The notes under the pieces: generated by a model
The model's input: the letters and a program-made list of their open reading frames with translations, nothing else
Databases searched by the model: none
Told to the model about the DNA's origin: nothing
Program-made: the position numbers and the translations under genes
Source: Antedon mediterranea
Lineage: Eukaryota > Echinodermata > Crinoidea > Comatulida > Antedonidae
DNA length: 64,000 nucleotides
Direction of reading: 5' to 3'
NCBI RefSeq assembly: GCF_964355755.1
Contig: NC_092672.1
Span: forward strand, 33,414,501 to 33,478,500
Shown: positions 36,000 to 47,700 of the stretch, piece by piece
How positions within the stretch are numbered: position 1 is the stretch's first letter
How the letters are laid out: each line of letters starts with the position of its first letter

Positions 36000-37842
36000 C
36001 CTAAGTTCCAAATTATAAAACATCGCATGATGTTCAATCAGGTTGGTAAGTATCCTGACAAATACAGACATTTTGGTGAAATACGTCAAATTGAGGGCGC
36101 TATGCTTACCCAAATACGGAAATCATGAAAAATTTGGCAATTTGAGGGCGCTATGTTTTGCCAAAATACTTGTCAGAATAATTATCCTGGTTTTGTCGCC
36201 ATATTTCTTAAGGCAATACAAGAACTCCACTATACCGCTTGATATAAAATATGAAGCGCCTAAAAGCATTGTGCATACAATAAGCGGTATTAAGATATTA
36301 TATAAGAATATTATTATAGGCCTACCACCTTTCTTAAGTTATCAGTGTGTAACTTCAAAGAGTGACAGCAATATTAAATAGCGCACCGTAAGTTTGTCTC
36401 TGCATTTTGCCAAGTAGTTATCTTGTTTTCTGGGCACTTTATATATTTTATAGGAATCACCTTTATATCGATGGCACACATCAATATTAATGATGCATTG
36501 TACGTTTTACAAAAAAAAATATAAATAATTATATCCTTTTTTTTCATCTGTTTGTTTTTGATTATTTTTTGTTGCTATCAATACCGTCTACTACAAGAAT
36601 GATATAAAACACACAAGCATTACGTTTCTTCGAAATCAAATTTAATCATTATTCTTACTGGTGGTATTCTACATAGATACTTAACTTAATTTATTATAAA
36701 ATTATCCGGTGTGTATTTAAGGTAAATTAATTTACATAACTTAATGTCCGTAAGGTCAATGATACACCGTTTAGAAATGTTTTACCCAGCAACACGCAGA
36801 TCAGCCGCGGCTAAAAAGAATTGTTCGCGCGAATTGAAAGCGTCAGCTTATACGCATGCGTAATCATATTTTCATACCTTCCATTTTAGTTCCTTGAGTT
36901 TTTCACTTCAGCGAAATTAGTATAGTTTATAATAGTCAGCGAATAGTTTATACTTTTTGCGAAGCAAAAAAATGAGCAACCAATCAGAGCTTATGCGAAT
37001 CAAAATGCCCAGCTGACTTCAATCTTCAATCTCTGTTTACACTATCAAACTTTATGTGAAAAAAAATGTATGGACACGATGACATTATATCATATTTGGG
37101 CATATCACATGGGTTTGCCGTTTGAAAAAATAGTTCGATAGTGTAGACTATAGAATGGCTGCGACACAAAATCGCAGCCATTCGCTCCATTGTATCGTTT
37201 TTTTCCCTCTGCGAAAACATTGAATTCACATAAAACAAATAACGTGCCTATAAGAAAACAGTATAACTGGTCACGTGTTTCATGAATATAATATTAATCG
37301 GTGCTTGTGCATTATGAGTGTGTATATGTACGTACAACATACTTACTTTACACGTGTTTACTATACAAAGTTTATATTTTAGTGCAATGGTCATTATATT
37401 AGATTCATCACTGTTTAAAGGATAATTCCTGGTTTAAAATTGCTATTGTTTGTTATAATATATAAGCATTTGGGATAACAATGATGATAAGCTAACTTAT
37501 GTTCCGACAGCGTCTGTAAAAAATACGTAATTACAATGTATTCAATGCAGTTGACGGTATAACGTTTGTTTGTAAGGTACTCAACTGTAACAAATATCTA
37601 CCGTTAGTGGCACCATACTCGGCAAACAAATGCGTACTTAAATTAACGTAATCTAAATTCATTTTAACTGATTTAAGGCCACTGTTCATTTTATATTTGA
37701 GGGTGGCATGGTCTGTGTTCGTTTGCATGACATACTGTAAGCCTGCTGAGACCTAATTTTCTAAAAAAGTCGTTGAATGGCTGTTCACAGTCACCACAGA
37801 ATACTCGACCCACCAAACAACGACTCGTAATTATTATTTGTA
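36000..37842. other. Intergenic DNA between genes 2 and 3
   Basis: Shared in part with 5300-6300. A GGCTGCGA/TCGCAGCC hairpin lies at about 37158-37180 and TTGAGGGCGCTATG occurs twice near 36090 and 36140. No gene recognised. Confidence 0.45.
37032..37152. repeat. Possible small MITE with GTTTACACTATC ends
   Basis: GTTTACACTATCAAACTTTATG at the left has an inverse near 37135-37150 (GATAGTGTAGAC). Similar sequence is found near 12915-12975 and 49650-49725 (ATGTGATGTGACAATGTGGA). Boundaries are approximate. Confidence 0.35.
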
Positions 37843-38708
37843 TTAAATGTTTTCGTCACTAGTTTCAAATGCTGGATTTTGAACGTCACAGGTACTAACG
37901 TTATTTCGTTGAGCTGTCCTGGTCGTCGATAACGTTGGCATGGTTAGTGCACTGTTGCTGCTGTCGTTAGTTGCTCTATGTAAACGATGTTGCGGTGAAT
38001 AAGTTGTGTAACGTTTCTTTAAATCTTTAAATTCTTTCTGTCTGAACGTGAACAAGTAGAATATTGCGACTCCCTGGAAAGAGTTAAACATGCAGAACAA
38101 TATTACAAACACGTGATCAGCTTTGCTCTCAAAAGACATAAATCCAAAAACCCATGTCAGGCCTAAGAGCAAAGATATAGCGATGGCGTTGAAGACCCGT
38201 TTCTTTTTCTCTTCTAGAGTTGAATCTTTTTTCAGCATTGCGTTAGATCGCGAGCAGTATAAACTTTTCAGAACCAATACAAATATAATAGCGTTAAACA
38301 CGATGGCGATTGCGATTGGAATAAGAACAGCGTAGATAAAGATATCGAATTCCATTGTGTTGAGATAGCAACTGTAATACAAAATAAATATAAATATTTG
38401 CTAGTATCCATAAGAAAAAGAGCATAGGAAAATTAGACTAATTGTCACAAAAATGCCAATTGTCAGATAAAGATCAATTGTCAAATAAAGACCAATTGTC
38501 ACATAGCGACCAATATTTTTATACAGAAAAATTGTCACATAAAGACCAATTGACATTGTAATGATTTTTACCTAATTTTTGAGTGATTAAGATACGAAAT
38601 GATGAAAAATTGAATAAGAAACAATATATTACTGTACTTACAAGTCTTTGTTTTCATAGAACGATACATCTATGGTTAGTAGAACTATCGGCGGTATGCA
38701 CGGGAGCC
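37843..38708 (-). other. Gene 3 loop 2 and TM5-TM7 exons with complete tail
   Basis: Exon 38708-38642 (LPCIPPIVLLTIDVSFYENKD) and exon 38371-37843. After TM7 ([20 protein letters not shown]) comes an 80-90-residue Ser/Thr/Asn-rich cytoplasmic tail ending ETSDENI, absent from gene 2. Confidence 0.9.
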
Positions 38709-41700
38709 CTAAACAAGATAAACGACAAATGTATTAAACATATAATATATCATATGGGCGGCTGTTGGGGCCAAACTAACAAATGCCAGTAAATGATTGT
38801 CCTATACACGATACAAAAAGGGCAAGCGTAAATGAAGAAAGGACAAGCTCAAACGCGGAAAGGACAAGAGAAAATGCGGAAAGGACAAACGCGAAAAGGA
38901 CAAATGTAAACGCGCACGGAAAGGACAAACGCGGAAAAGACCAACTCAAACGCCGAAAGGACAAACGCGAAAAGGACAAATGTAAACGCGCACGGAAAGG
39001 ACAAACGCGGAAAAGACCAACTCAAACGCCGAAAGGACAAACGCGAAAAGGACAAATGCAAACGCGCGCGGAAATGACAAACGCGGAAAAGACCAACTCA
39101 AACGCCGAAAGGACAAACGCGAAAAGGACAAATGCAAACGCGCGCGGAAATGACAAACGCGGAAAAGACCAACTCAAACGCGGAAAGGACAAACGCGAAA
39201 AGGACAAATGCAAACGCGCACGGAAAGGACAAACGCGGAAAAGACCAACTCAAACGCCGAAAGGACAAACGCGAAAAGGACAAATGCAAACGCGCACGGA
39301 AAGGACAAACGCGGAAAAGACCAACTCAAACGCCGAAAGGACAAACGCGAAAAGGACAAATGCAAACGCGCACGGAAAGGACAAACGCGGAAAAGACCAA
39401 CTCAAACGCCGAAAGGACAAACGCGAAAAGGACAAATGCAAACGCGCACGGAAAGGACAAACGCGGAAGACCAACTCAAACGCCGAAAGGAGCAATGCAC
39501 ACCCGAAAAGGACCAACTGAAGCGCGGAAAGGACAAACGTCGTAAACGTGCAACAAATCACAACGAAATGACAAATCAGTCAATCTTATAATTCCTTATT
39601 TTTAATTGTCACTGACCAAATCTCTAAAGGCAGGCATACACAGTCATACATTTGTCTGTCATACACATCATACAATGTATGATCAGACAAAATCTGATCG
39701 TGTATGCCTAAATCAGACTTTGTCTGATTGCCATTTTATGTGTCTGTCAGTGTCTGATGAGAGTAGAACAATGCTCTACTCATAATACATGTATTATGAA
39801 TGTCTGAAGACAATATTCACTATTGACCAATCAGAGCACAGGGATTTTGACAGACTATTATTTATTTTTGCAAGATCAAGATGGTTGAGCGTGAGGATTT
39901 TATTGACACTGACAATTTGATTGATCTCTTTGAAGAGAATCCATGTTTATGGGATGTCAAATCCCATGAATATCACAATAAAACTCTCAAGACGGCCACC
40001 TACAGTAAAATTGCTGAACGGTTGGAATCAGAAGGTATGTTTAAAGCTAGGCCTAGGCCTAGGTAGGCCTATACTATAGGCCTGGCCCTCTAGGATAGGC
40101 CTAGGGCCTAGGTAGGCCTAGCTAGGCTAGAACTAAATTTTAAAGCCTGTCAGAAGTTCTTCAGTCCACTTAAAAGCAAACGAAACCAAAGTGTAAGGCT
40201 ATCCTAGCCTTGGCCAAAATGCTTATTGTTCTTACCCAATTCAGCCAATATTATTTTTATAAAAAGCAGTAGGGGCCCCTAGTAGGCCTAGGCCTAGGCC
40301 TAGTCTCTAGAGCAGAGGCTAGGCCTAGCTTAGTGAGTAAATTATAGGAGAAGTAAAAAACAAATTTAACAAAACAAACTATTATTTTTACTATTTGTAT
40401 AGGCAATATCTTTATTTTTCTTCTAATGTTTTGCCAAAATATTTATATTGTAATATTTAAAAAAAACTCTAGGCCTAGTACTGTATTACTAAATGCAATT
40501 CATACAGTATTTAACAATAAGTCTACATACAATGTAATAATGTATTCATTGCATATTCAGTTTAAAGTATTGAAATCATAAAAAAAATCATTGTTATTTA
40601 AGTATAATCATTACTTATTTACAGTATTTGACATCAAAATTGTTTTTAAATTTTAGTGGACCTAATTAAACGAAAATGGAACAATATAAGAAGCCAATAC
40701 AGACGAGAAAGAATGAAAGAGAGGGTAAGAAAGAGTGGTAGTGGGACAAGTGAGAGATACAAAAGTCGGTGGAGATTTATGGATAGGCTTGTTTTTTTAA
40801 ACGATAGCCTGTCCTCAAGAAAAACAATTTGTAATATGGAGGTAAGCTATTGAGTAATATATAACAGGATCCGTTTATCTTAAAATTATAGCCTAATGTC
40901 GCCACACATATAGCATCTATATCATTTGCCACTGCCATGGTATCTGACCCTCTGAGTTGAAGTAATTGCAGAATCTGTCTCTGACATCTTTGGCATCGTT
41001 GCTGTAAAAGTTGCTACCCTGTGGAGCCAAAGGTATCATTTCTCCTGCTTTAGGCTCCTGTCGCCATTGCCCTTCATGCACCTCATGCGTTATCCTGTCC
41101 TCCACATCTGTATAGCCATATGGTGTATAAACGTTTCTATTAGCACTTTGACCCCTCAGGAGGTTGTGAAGCGCACAGGCTGCCAGCACAATCTTCTCAA
41201 CAGATTCTGGTTGTAGATTAACTGGCTTGAGAAAGATTCTGAAACGATTACACAGAATTCCAAAAGCATTCTCCACAATTCTTCGTGCCCTGCTCAAACG
41301 ATAATTGAATATCCGCTTTTCTTCAGTAAGGCCTCTGGAGCTGTAGGGTTTCATCAGGTACTTCTTTAATGGGAATGCTTCGTCTGCAACCACAACATAT
41401 GGCATAGATATACCATCTTCAAAGAGAGGTCTGGCTTCAGGGATATTCAGCAGATTTTTATCTAAAGCATCTGAAAGCGTTGAATTTTTGTACACACCCC
41501 CATCAGAAACTCTTCCATTGCACCCAACATCAATATAAGAAAACTTATAATCTGCATCTACCAATGCAAGTAAAACAATGCTGAAGCTGTTCTTGTAGTT
41601 GAAATAGTAAGAACCACTATTATTCGGCGCAGATACTACAACATGCTTGCCATCCAAAGCCCCAATGCAATTATCAAAATTCCATCGCGTCGCAAACTCA

Positions 41701-44700
41701 TGACTTATCTTTTGCCACTCATCTTCTGTATTTGGGACCTGCAAGATTAATGAAGTAAAACTTTATAGCCATGAATCAAATATTTTAACTCATATAATAA
41801 TATCTATTTTTTAGACACCACTTGAAGATGCTGATTGTATGCTTGATGACATGGAGGAAGAATCAGCAACAGAAGATAAAGAAAATATAGATATTGCAGA
41901 AACATCATTCTCTACAAAGCGACCCCTTAAAAAATCAAAATTAAACAAAAAAAGTGAGGTTGATGAGCAGAAGCTTCTGGAAAAGGCCATCACTTGCTTG
42001 GATATGGCTACAAACAAACCGGCTGCAAAAGATGATCCAGATATAAATTATGCAAATTACATTGTAGATGAACTGAAAGCGATTAAAGATCCAAAACTAA
42101 AATTAATCACCAAACACAAAATAAATTGCCTTTTGTTTGAAGCTCAAAATGATTCACTTACTATGGACATTTTTTAAATAAATTTTTAATCAATCAATCA
42201 ATATATATCTCACCTTAAGATACTTGTCTGCTAAAACGTCATAAATAGCCTTGCATGTTTCCGGAACAATTTTACCAATTGTCTGGGCAGGAATTCTGTA
42301 TGTATACTCCAAACTTTTATATGAATCTCCTATAAGAAAAACAGTTTTACAACCTTTATTAATGACAAAGTTTCAATCCAGTACCAATGTGGGCAACATT
42401 TGAGTAATTTTCATGCTTGAGAAAATAAATATTTCTAATGTACAAATTCAATCTTTAATATACTTTAAAACATAATAAATATACTATAAAATTAACTAAA
42501 ATCTAAAAAAATGTCAGATTATAATGATCCCTGGTGATTATCGACTGGTAATATAATATATTGTAGTTAAGTAGTATTGTATTGGTAAAGATAATTTATA
42601 TTGTAAATGTAATATATCATAATCAATTGATTAATAAATATTGAGTGCAGTGTTTGCATTGATTGTATTGACTTTTACTAGTCTGTATAGGCCTAGAACT
42701 CAAGTAGTAGTACTTACTAGGCCTAGTAATCAATTAGTTAATTTATATAAAGTGATTCAACGAAAAAAATAACTAACCGGTTGCCAAGAATCTTAGAGTA
42801 ACAGCTAATCTTTCCTTGTGATGAATTGCCTCTCTCATCGTAGTGTTTTGCTTGCTTATCAATGGAGCCACTAAATTTGCAAGCTCATCAAAGGTGGCCT
42901 TATCCATGCGCAGGAAGTTTTTAAAATCGTTTTGATTTTCTAAACACAATTCTTTAACTAAAGTATGGTAAGCGCCTAAATGTTGCCTCCTGGCAATCCA
43001 TGTCCGCACCCATACGTTGCGTTTCCGCCGTCTTTGTTTTCTCTGTTTTCGTAAAATTAAAGAAATTATGAGGCCACAAGCAGCCAGATGTTGACTATTG
43101 TCTACCATTTTGTTACTATGCATAGTCATGTATGACAGACAAATGTATGTGTGTGTATGTGACAATGTATGATCAGATTTTGTCTGATCATACATTGTAT
43201 GATGTGTATGACAGACAAATGTATGACTGTGTATGCCTGCCTTAAGACTTACCCCAAGCAAAGATCAAGGAAAACCACAGCAACTTCGAGGTATTAGCGT
43301 TGAAAACTTTCACAAATAACAAGTACATATTGACCGCTTCTACGGATGTCCATGCAACAGACGTCAACAGAAAGTAATGTAACAATACAGCTATTGTTGT
43401 ACAAGCTACAGTTCCTGGAGTTGCGGTATCAATGCCACATATGAATGTGAGATACAGACAAGTTAGTGAGATGGAAAGGTTTAACAGTATTTTCTGAGGT
43501 TGACGTTTGCGAAGAGTTCTGTTGAAAAAAGTATACGAATAGACATTATGAACTAACTTTAAAAAATGTATGTGAATTAAGACTTTCAACTTGTATCATC
43601 TGTTACAGACTGAATGTTTCCACGTTATCGTCATTTATCCATGCATTTACAGAAATATGGATGCTTTCACATGGCGCCCGGATTCGGTTCTGCGCCCTGA
43701 ATCCTGGCATGATGTGAAAGCAGCTTAAGGTTTGTATTGTATATTGTAATGTTGATGAACGGTGTACTGTAACTCACTTTATTGATAGGCTAACAACTAT
43801 TGTCACCAGTAGGCAAAATATCGATACTCCACAACCTACATACGTCACTATGTTCAAAAACAATTCGAAACCTTTCGACACTTTGTTATGAAACTGAAAA
43901 ATTAAAAAAACATTTTGAAAAATGAACGTTCTTTTATATATAAAAAAGATAAAACATTTTTCATTTGAGTGTTTTTATAAATTTGATTGGTTGTACAAAG
44001 TAATTGAAGAACGGATTAAGAAATACAATAAGAGTGGAACGTACAAATAAAACAGCTAAATTTGTAAGATGTGTACAGTTACATGTAATACTGCCCTCAG
44101 TGTCCATATAAACGCGTGTACATCCCTTTTCTGACCAATCACCAAATCCATTAAGAGTTGTGTTCCAAAACACACAAGTAGCATTTTGATTTCCGTAAGC
44201 CTGCTGCTCCAATGAAAAATAACAAAATAAATATGTCATAATGTTTTTTGCCAATTGTGACCCAGGTCTTTATGTGAATACAGTTTTTAATTACACCATA
44301 GATTTTTAAAAAAACATAATGGTCGATTTTGACGTCTGTTTTCCATTTATTGAATTTATTCGCGCGAACGCAATGTTTCGCAGAGAAGATAATCCGTCGC
44401 TTGTCTGCTGAGCATTTCGATTCATATGAGTACTCATGAACGACGTTATGACTTATTTCCTGAGCTCTGATTGTTTGCGGCATTTTTTTCGCTTCGCAAA
44501 AAGTAGAAAGAATTCGAACTACCAACTAGAATTCGTCGCAGAAAGAAATTTGGAGGATAGAAAACACGAATACGGATGCGTAAGCTGACGCTTTCGATTC
44601 GCGCGAACAAATTCGCCTAGTGGGTGGAGAACAGGAAAATTGTTCACGCGAATCAAATATTGAGGGCTATATGTGGGCAAAGACGAACCAGGCGTAATAA

Positions 44701-47700
44701 GCGACTTCGATAACTCCAGAAGTGCCATATTTCAAGGTCAATCGGGGCACACAATTCCATCTAGCGAGCCCTCTGGAGGTATCGAAGTGGCTTATTATGT
44801 TTTTGAATCGAAAGCGTGAGCGTATACGCATGCGTATTAGCTGGTGCTTTCGCTTACCCTAGTGGAAAACATGTTTAAGTCGCGGATAATAGCATAAATG
44901 TAAATTCGTCTAAGTCATCGCTTGTCATTGGTCAGTTACTTTGTTGCCTTACGTCGATTAAAAACTAATCTGTGGCTTATTGAAATGAATATTTAGTTTT
45001 CTGAAATGACAGTACCTTAGGAATATTAAAAAAAATTTTAACAGGTTCTTCAAACACAGTTGGAAGGCTGTCGTCATACACAGTTGCCGATAGAATAACA
45101 CTCGATAATTTGAGATATTGATAACTCGACGACTGGAACAATTTGGAATTGTAATATGATGTAAAACTCACGTTGGACAACGCATTATCTGTTTAAAAAT
45201 AAATGTGAAGCAGTTTGCAAATTATCACACAATATTATTAATATATTTTTAATTATTATTTAATATAGCATATAGCAATAAGTCTGTAATAGCATGTAAC
45301 TGTATTACTACTGTTACTATCTTAATGATTACATCAGAGGTAAAAAAGAATATTTTAAAGCGACATCAAAGGAGAGCGGCTTGAACTGTTATGAACACAA
45401 ATATTTGATTTTATTAAGAGGTGATGGCTAACTTTTGAAGAGAGAAGATATCCCTAACTAGGCTAATTTATAAATGTGTTCACGGCCTTGCGCTAACGAG
45501 ATTATTAAACGAAATTAGCTGATTGGCGTTATTCATACTCACTCGAAACGTGGAGTAGAACGCCTAAATATAACCATTAGTATACCATTAGTATAAGATG
45601 AACTCGTCGTTCAAAATTGCAGGCGCTAAAATATGGAAAAACCTACCAACTGAAATTAAATTTTTTCCAACAATTGCTTCATTCAAAGCTAGATGCAGAT
45701 CTCATTTCTTTTCAGAAAAATATTTTTTCCCTGATTTTAAATAAATAAATAAATCAATCAATTTAAGCAGTATATAAACGACGGACTATAATTATACAAT
45801 GGTACAACTGAGTAATGCAATGTAGGCCTACATACCGTTTGTAACCAGATCACGTGGTAATGTGATAGACTGGTGATGACTCCTACAACGACCATCAACA
45901 CAAACCTCAGTCACTTTCTTATCCTCTTTCACCAGGAATACAACATCGTGTTTAAGATTATCAGAGTCGAAACTTAAAGTCTGCACAGACAGCGTTTCTT
46001 CATTTTGGGTATAATTCTGACCATCATTGACTGCTGTACTAATTTGTTGCTCTAAAGACTCAAGGATGAGAGAGGTTGTCTCAGGAGGGAGATCAGTGTC
46101 TGATGAATCAGATGAGAGCACTGCATCTACAATACTCACTACTGCACCAGTCACCTGTAAGATAATCATATTCTATTGCCCAGTTCTCAATGCTCTAAAG
46201 GCTTTAGATCGAAATATTAAGGTATTTTTTATAGATGCGCTCATTTGGTTAATTTATAGATGGCGATTCGTAAAAAGAGAATATTGATGAGCCACGTGAT
46301 GTGGCCCGTCACACATATACTCTAGTTTCAAACAAAAATCAAAACAATTTTGAGCAAACAAAAAATCTTTCGGTAGTCGAAGGTTTGCCTAATACTAACA
46401 AATACATTTACTTCGAAGAATAACACCGAAAAAACAACAGATATCAATGAAATTAACATACAGTAAATAAGGACATAAACAAAACAAGAAACAACCAGGA
46501 GTAGTCTGGGTTCCAGACGGAGTTTTGTCTTAATATTAGTAAAAAGATAAATATTTTGGCACATATGGCGTTTCATACGTATACTACTTGAATTGGATAC
46601 TCCGTCTGGGGAAACACGCACAAGTCACGTGGTTTGACACCAAGAATTCTTGGTGCATACGATTATCCGGTTGACTAGTTTCAGCTACATGCGATTGGCT
46701 ACTCACTCGTACACTGTTTTAATATTCATATTTCAGAATTTCAAAGACTCAACAACTAAGATGATGCGCATGCGCTATGTTACGTTTAGACAATGGTTCT
46801 AGGACACCTACCCCCTAGACAGTTACCCCCCGGATGTTTACCACCCGGACAACTACCCCCTTAGGACAACTACCCCCCGGACAACTACCCCCCGGACAAC
46901 TACCCCCTTAGGACAACAACCCCCTTAGGATAACAACCCCCCGGACAACTACCCCCCGGACAACCACCCCCTTAGGACAACTACCCCCTTAGGATAACTA
47001 CCCCCCGGGTAACTACCCCCCGGTCAACTACCCCCCGGTCAACTACCCCCCCCCCCCCCCCATCCAAAAGTAGACAAATATATAGGACCGGTTTCTGTAA
47101 AAATGAAATCATCTGTTTTTAACGGGTGTTTCGAAACTAGAGACCCAAGACCAGAGACCTGAAACGAGACCCAATACGAAAAGGGAGACCTATATTTGGG
47201 TCTCCCTTTTCGTATATTAGGGTCTCCCTTTTCGTATAGTGTGGTCTCTCTTTTCGTATAGTGGGGTCTCCCTTTTCTTATAGTGGGTCTCCCTTTTCTT
47301 ATAGTGGGTCTCCCTTTTCGTATATTTGGGTCTCCCATTTTGTATATTTGGGTCTCCCTTTCGTATAATTGGGTCTCCCTTTTCGTATATTTAGGTCTCC
47401 CTTTTCGTATATTAGGGTCTCCCTTTTCGTATAGTGGGGTCTCCCTTTTCGTATAGTGGGGTCTCCCTTTTCGTACGCGGGTCTCCCTTTTCGTATATTT
47501 AGGTCTCCCTTTTCGTATATTTAGGTCTCCCTTTTCGTATTGGGTCTCGGGTCTCTGGTCTCTGGTCTCGGGTCTCTAGTTTCGAAACACCCGTTTTTAA
47601 CCGATTATTCTGTTTAACAGCACGCTAGACCCTAGATGTGCTAGATTTAAAGTACCGTATTTATTGAAAAAACGGCCTGGGCTGTTTATTGTTTAGGTGG

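Larger units (their letters stand above)
39628..43242. mobile_element. Complete PIF/Harbinger DNA transposon
   Basis: The ends are a perfect 72-bp terminal inverted repeat (39628-39699 and 43171-43242) beginning AGGCAGGCATACACAGTC. A 3-bp TAA duplication flanks it (39625-39627 and 43243-43245), the target type known for PIF/Harbinger. It encodes both proteins of the superfamily, a DDE transposase and a DNA-binding MADF protein, with no stop or frameshift seen. Perfect TIRs plus open genes suggest recent activity. It lies in an intron of gene 3; gene 2 has no element at that site. Confidence 0.95.

Noticed and set aside
36043-36381. 112-residue plus-strand frame
   Set aside because: It spans a short duplicated segment (TTGAGGGCGCTATG) in intergenic DNA and resembles no protein I recognise.
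38783-39591. Long Lys/Arg-rich open frames (up to 245 residues) and their minus-strand partners
   Set aside because: They are frames of the 76-bp tandem repeat; the frame rotates with every unit, both strands are open, and there is no flanking exon signal.
42778-43261. Transposase start upstream of 43129 (extended frame from 43261)
   Set aside because: The extension runs through the terminal inverted repeat and into host DNA; an element gene should start inside its own TIR.
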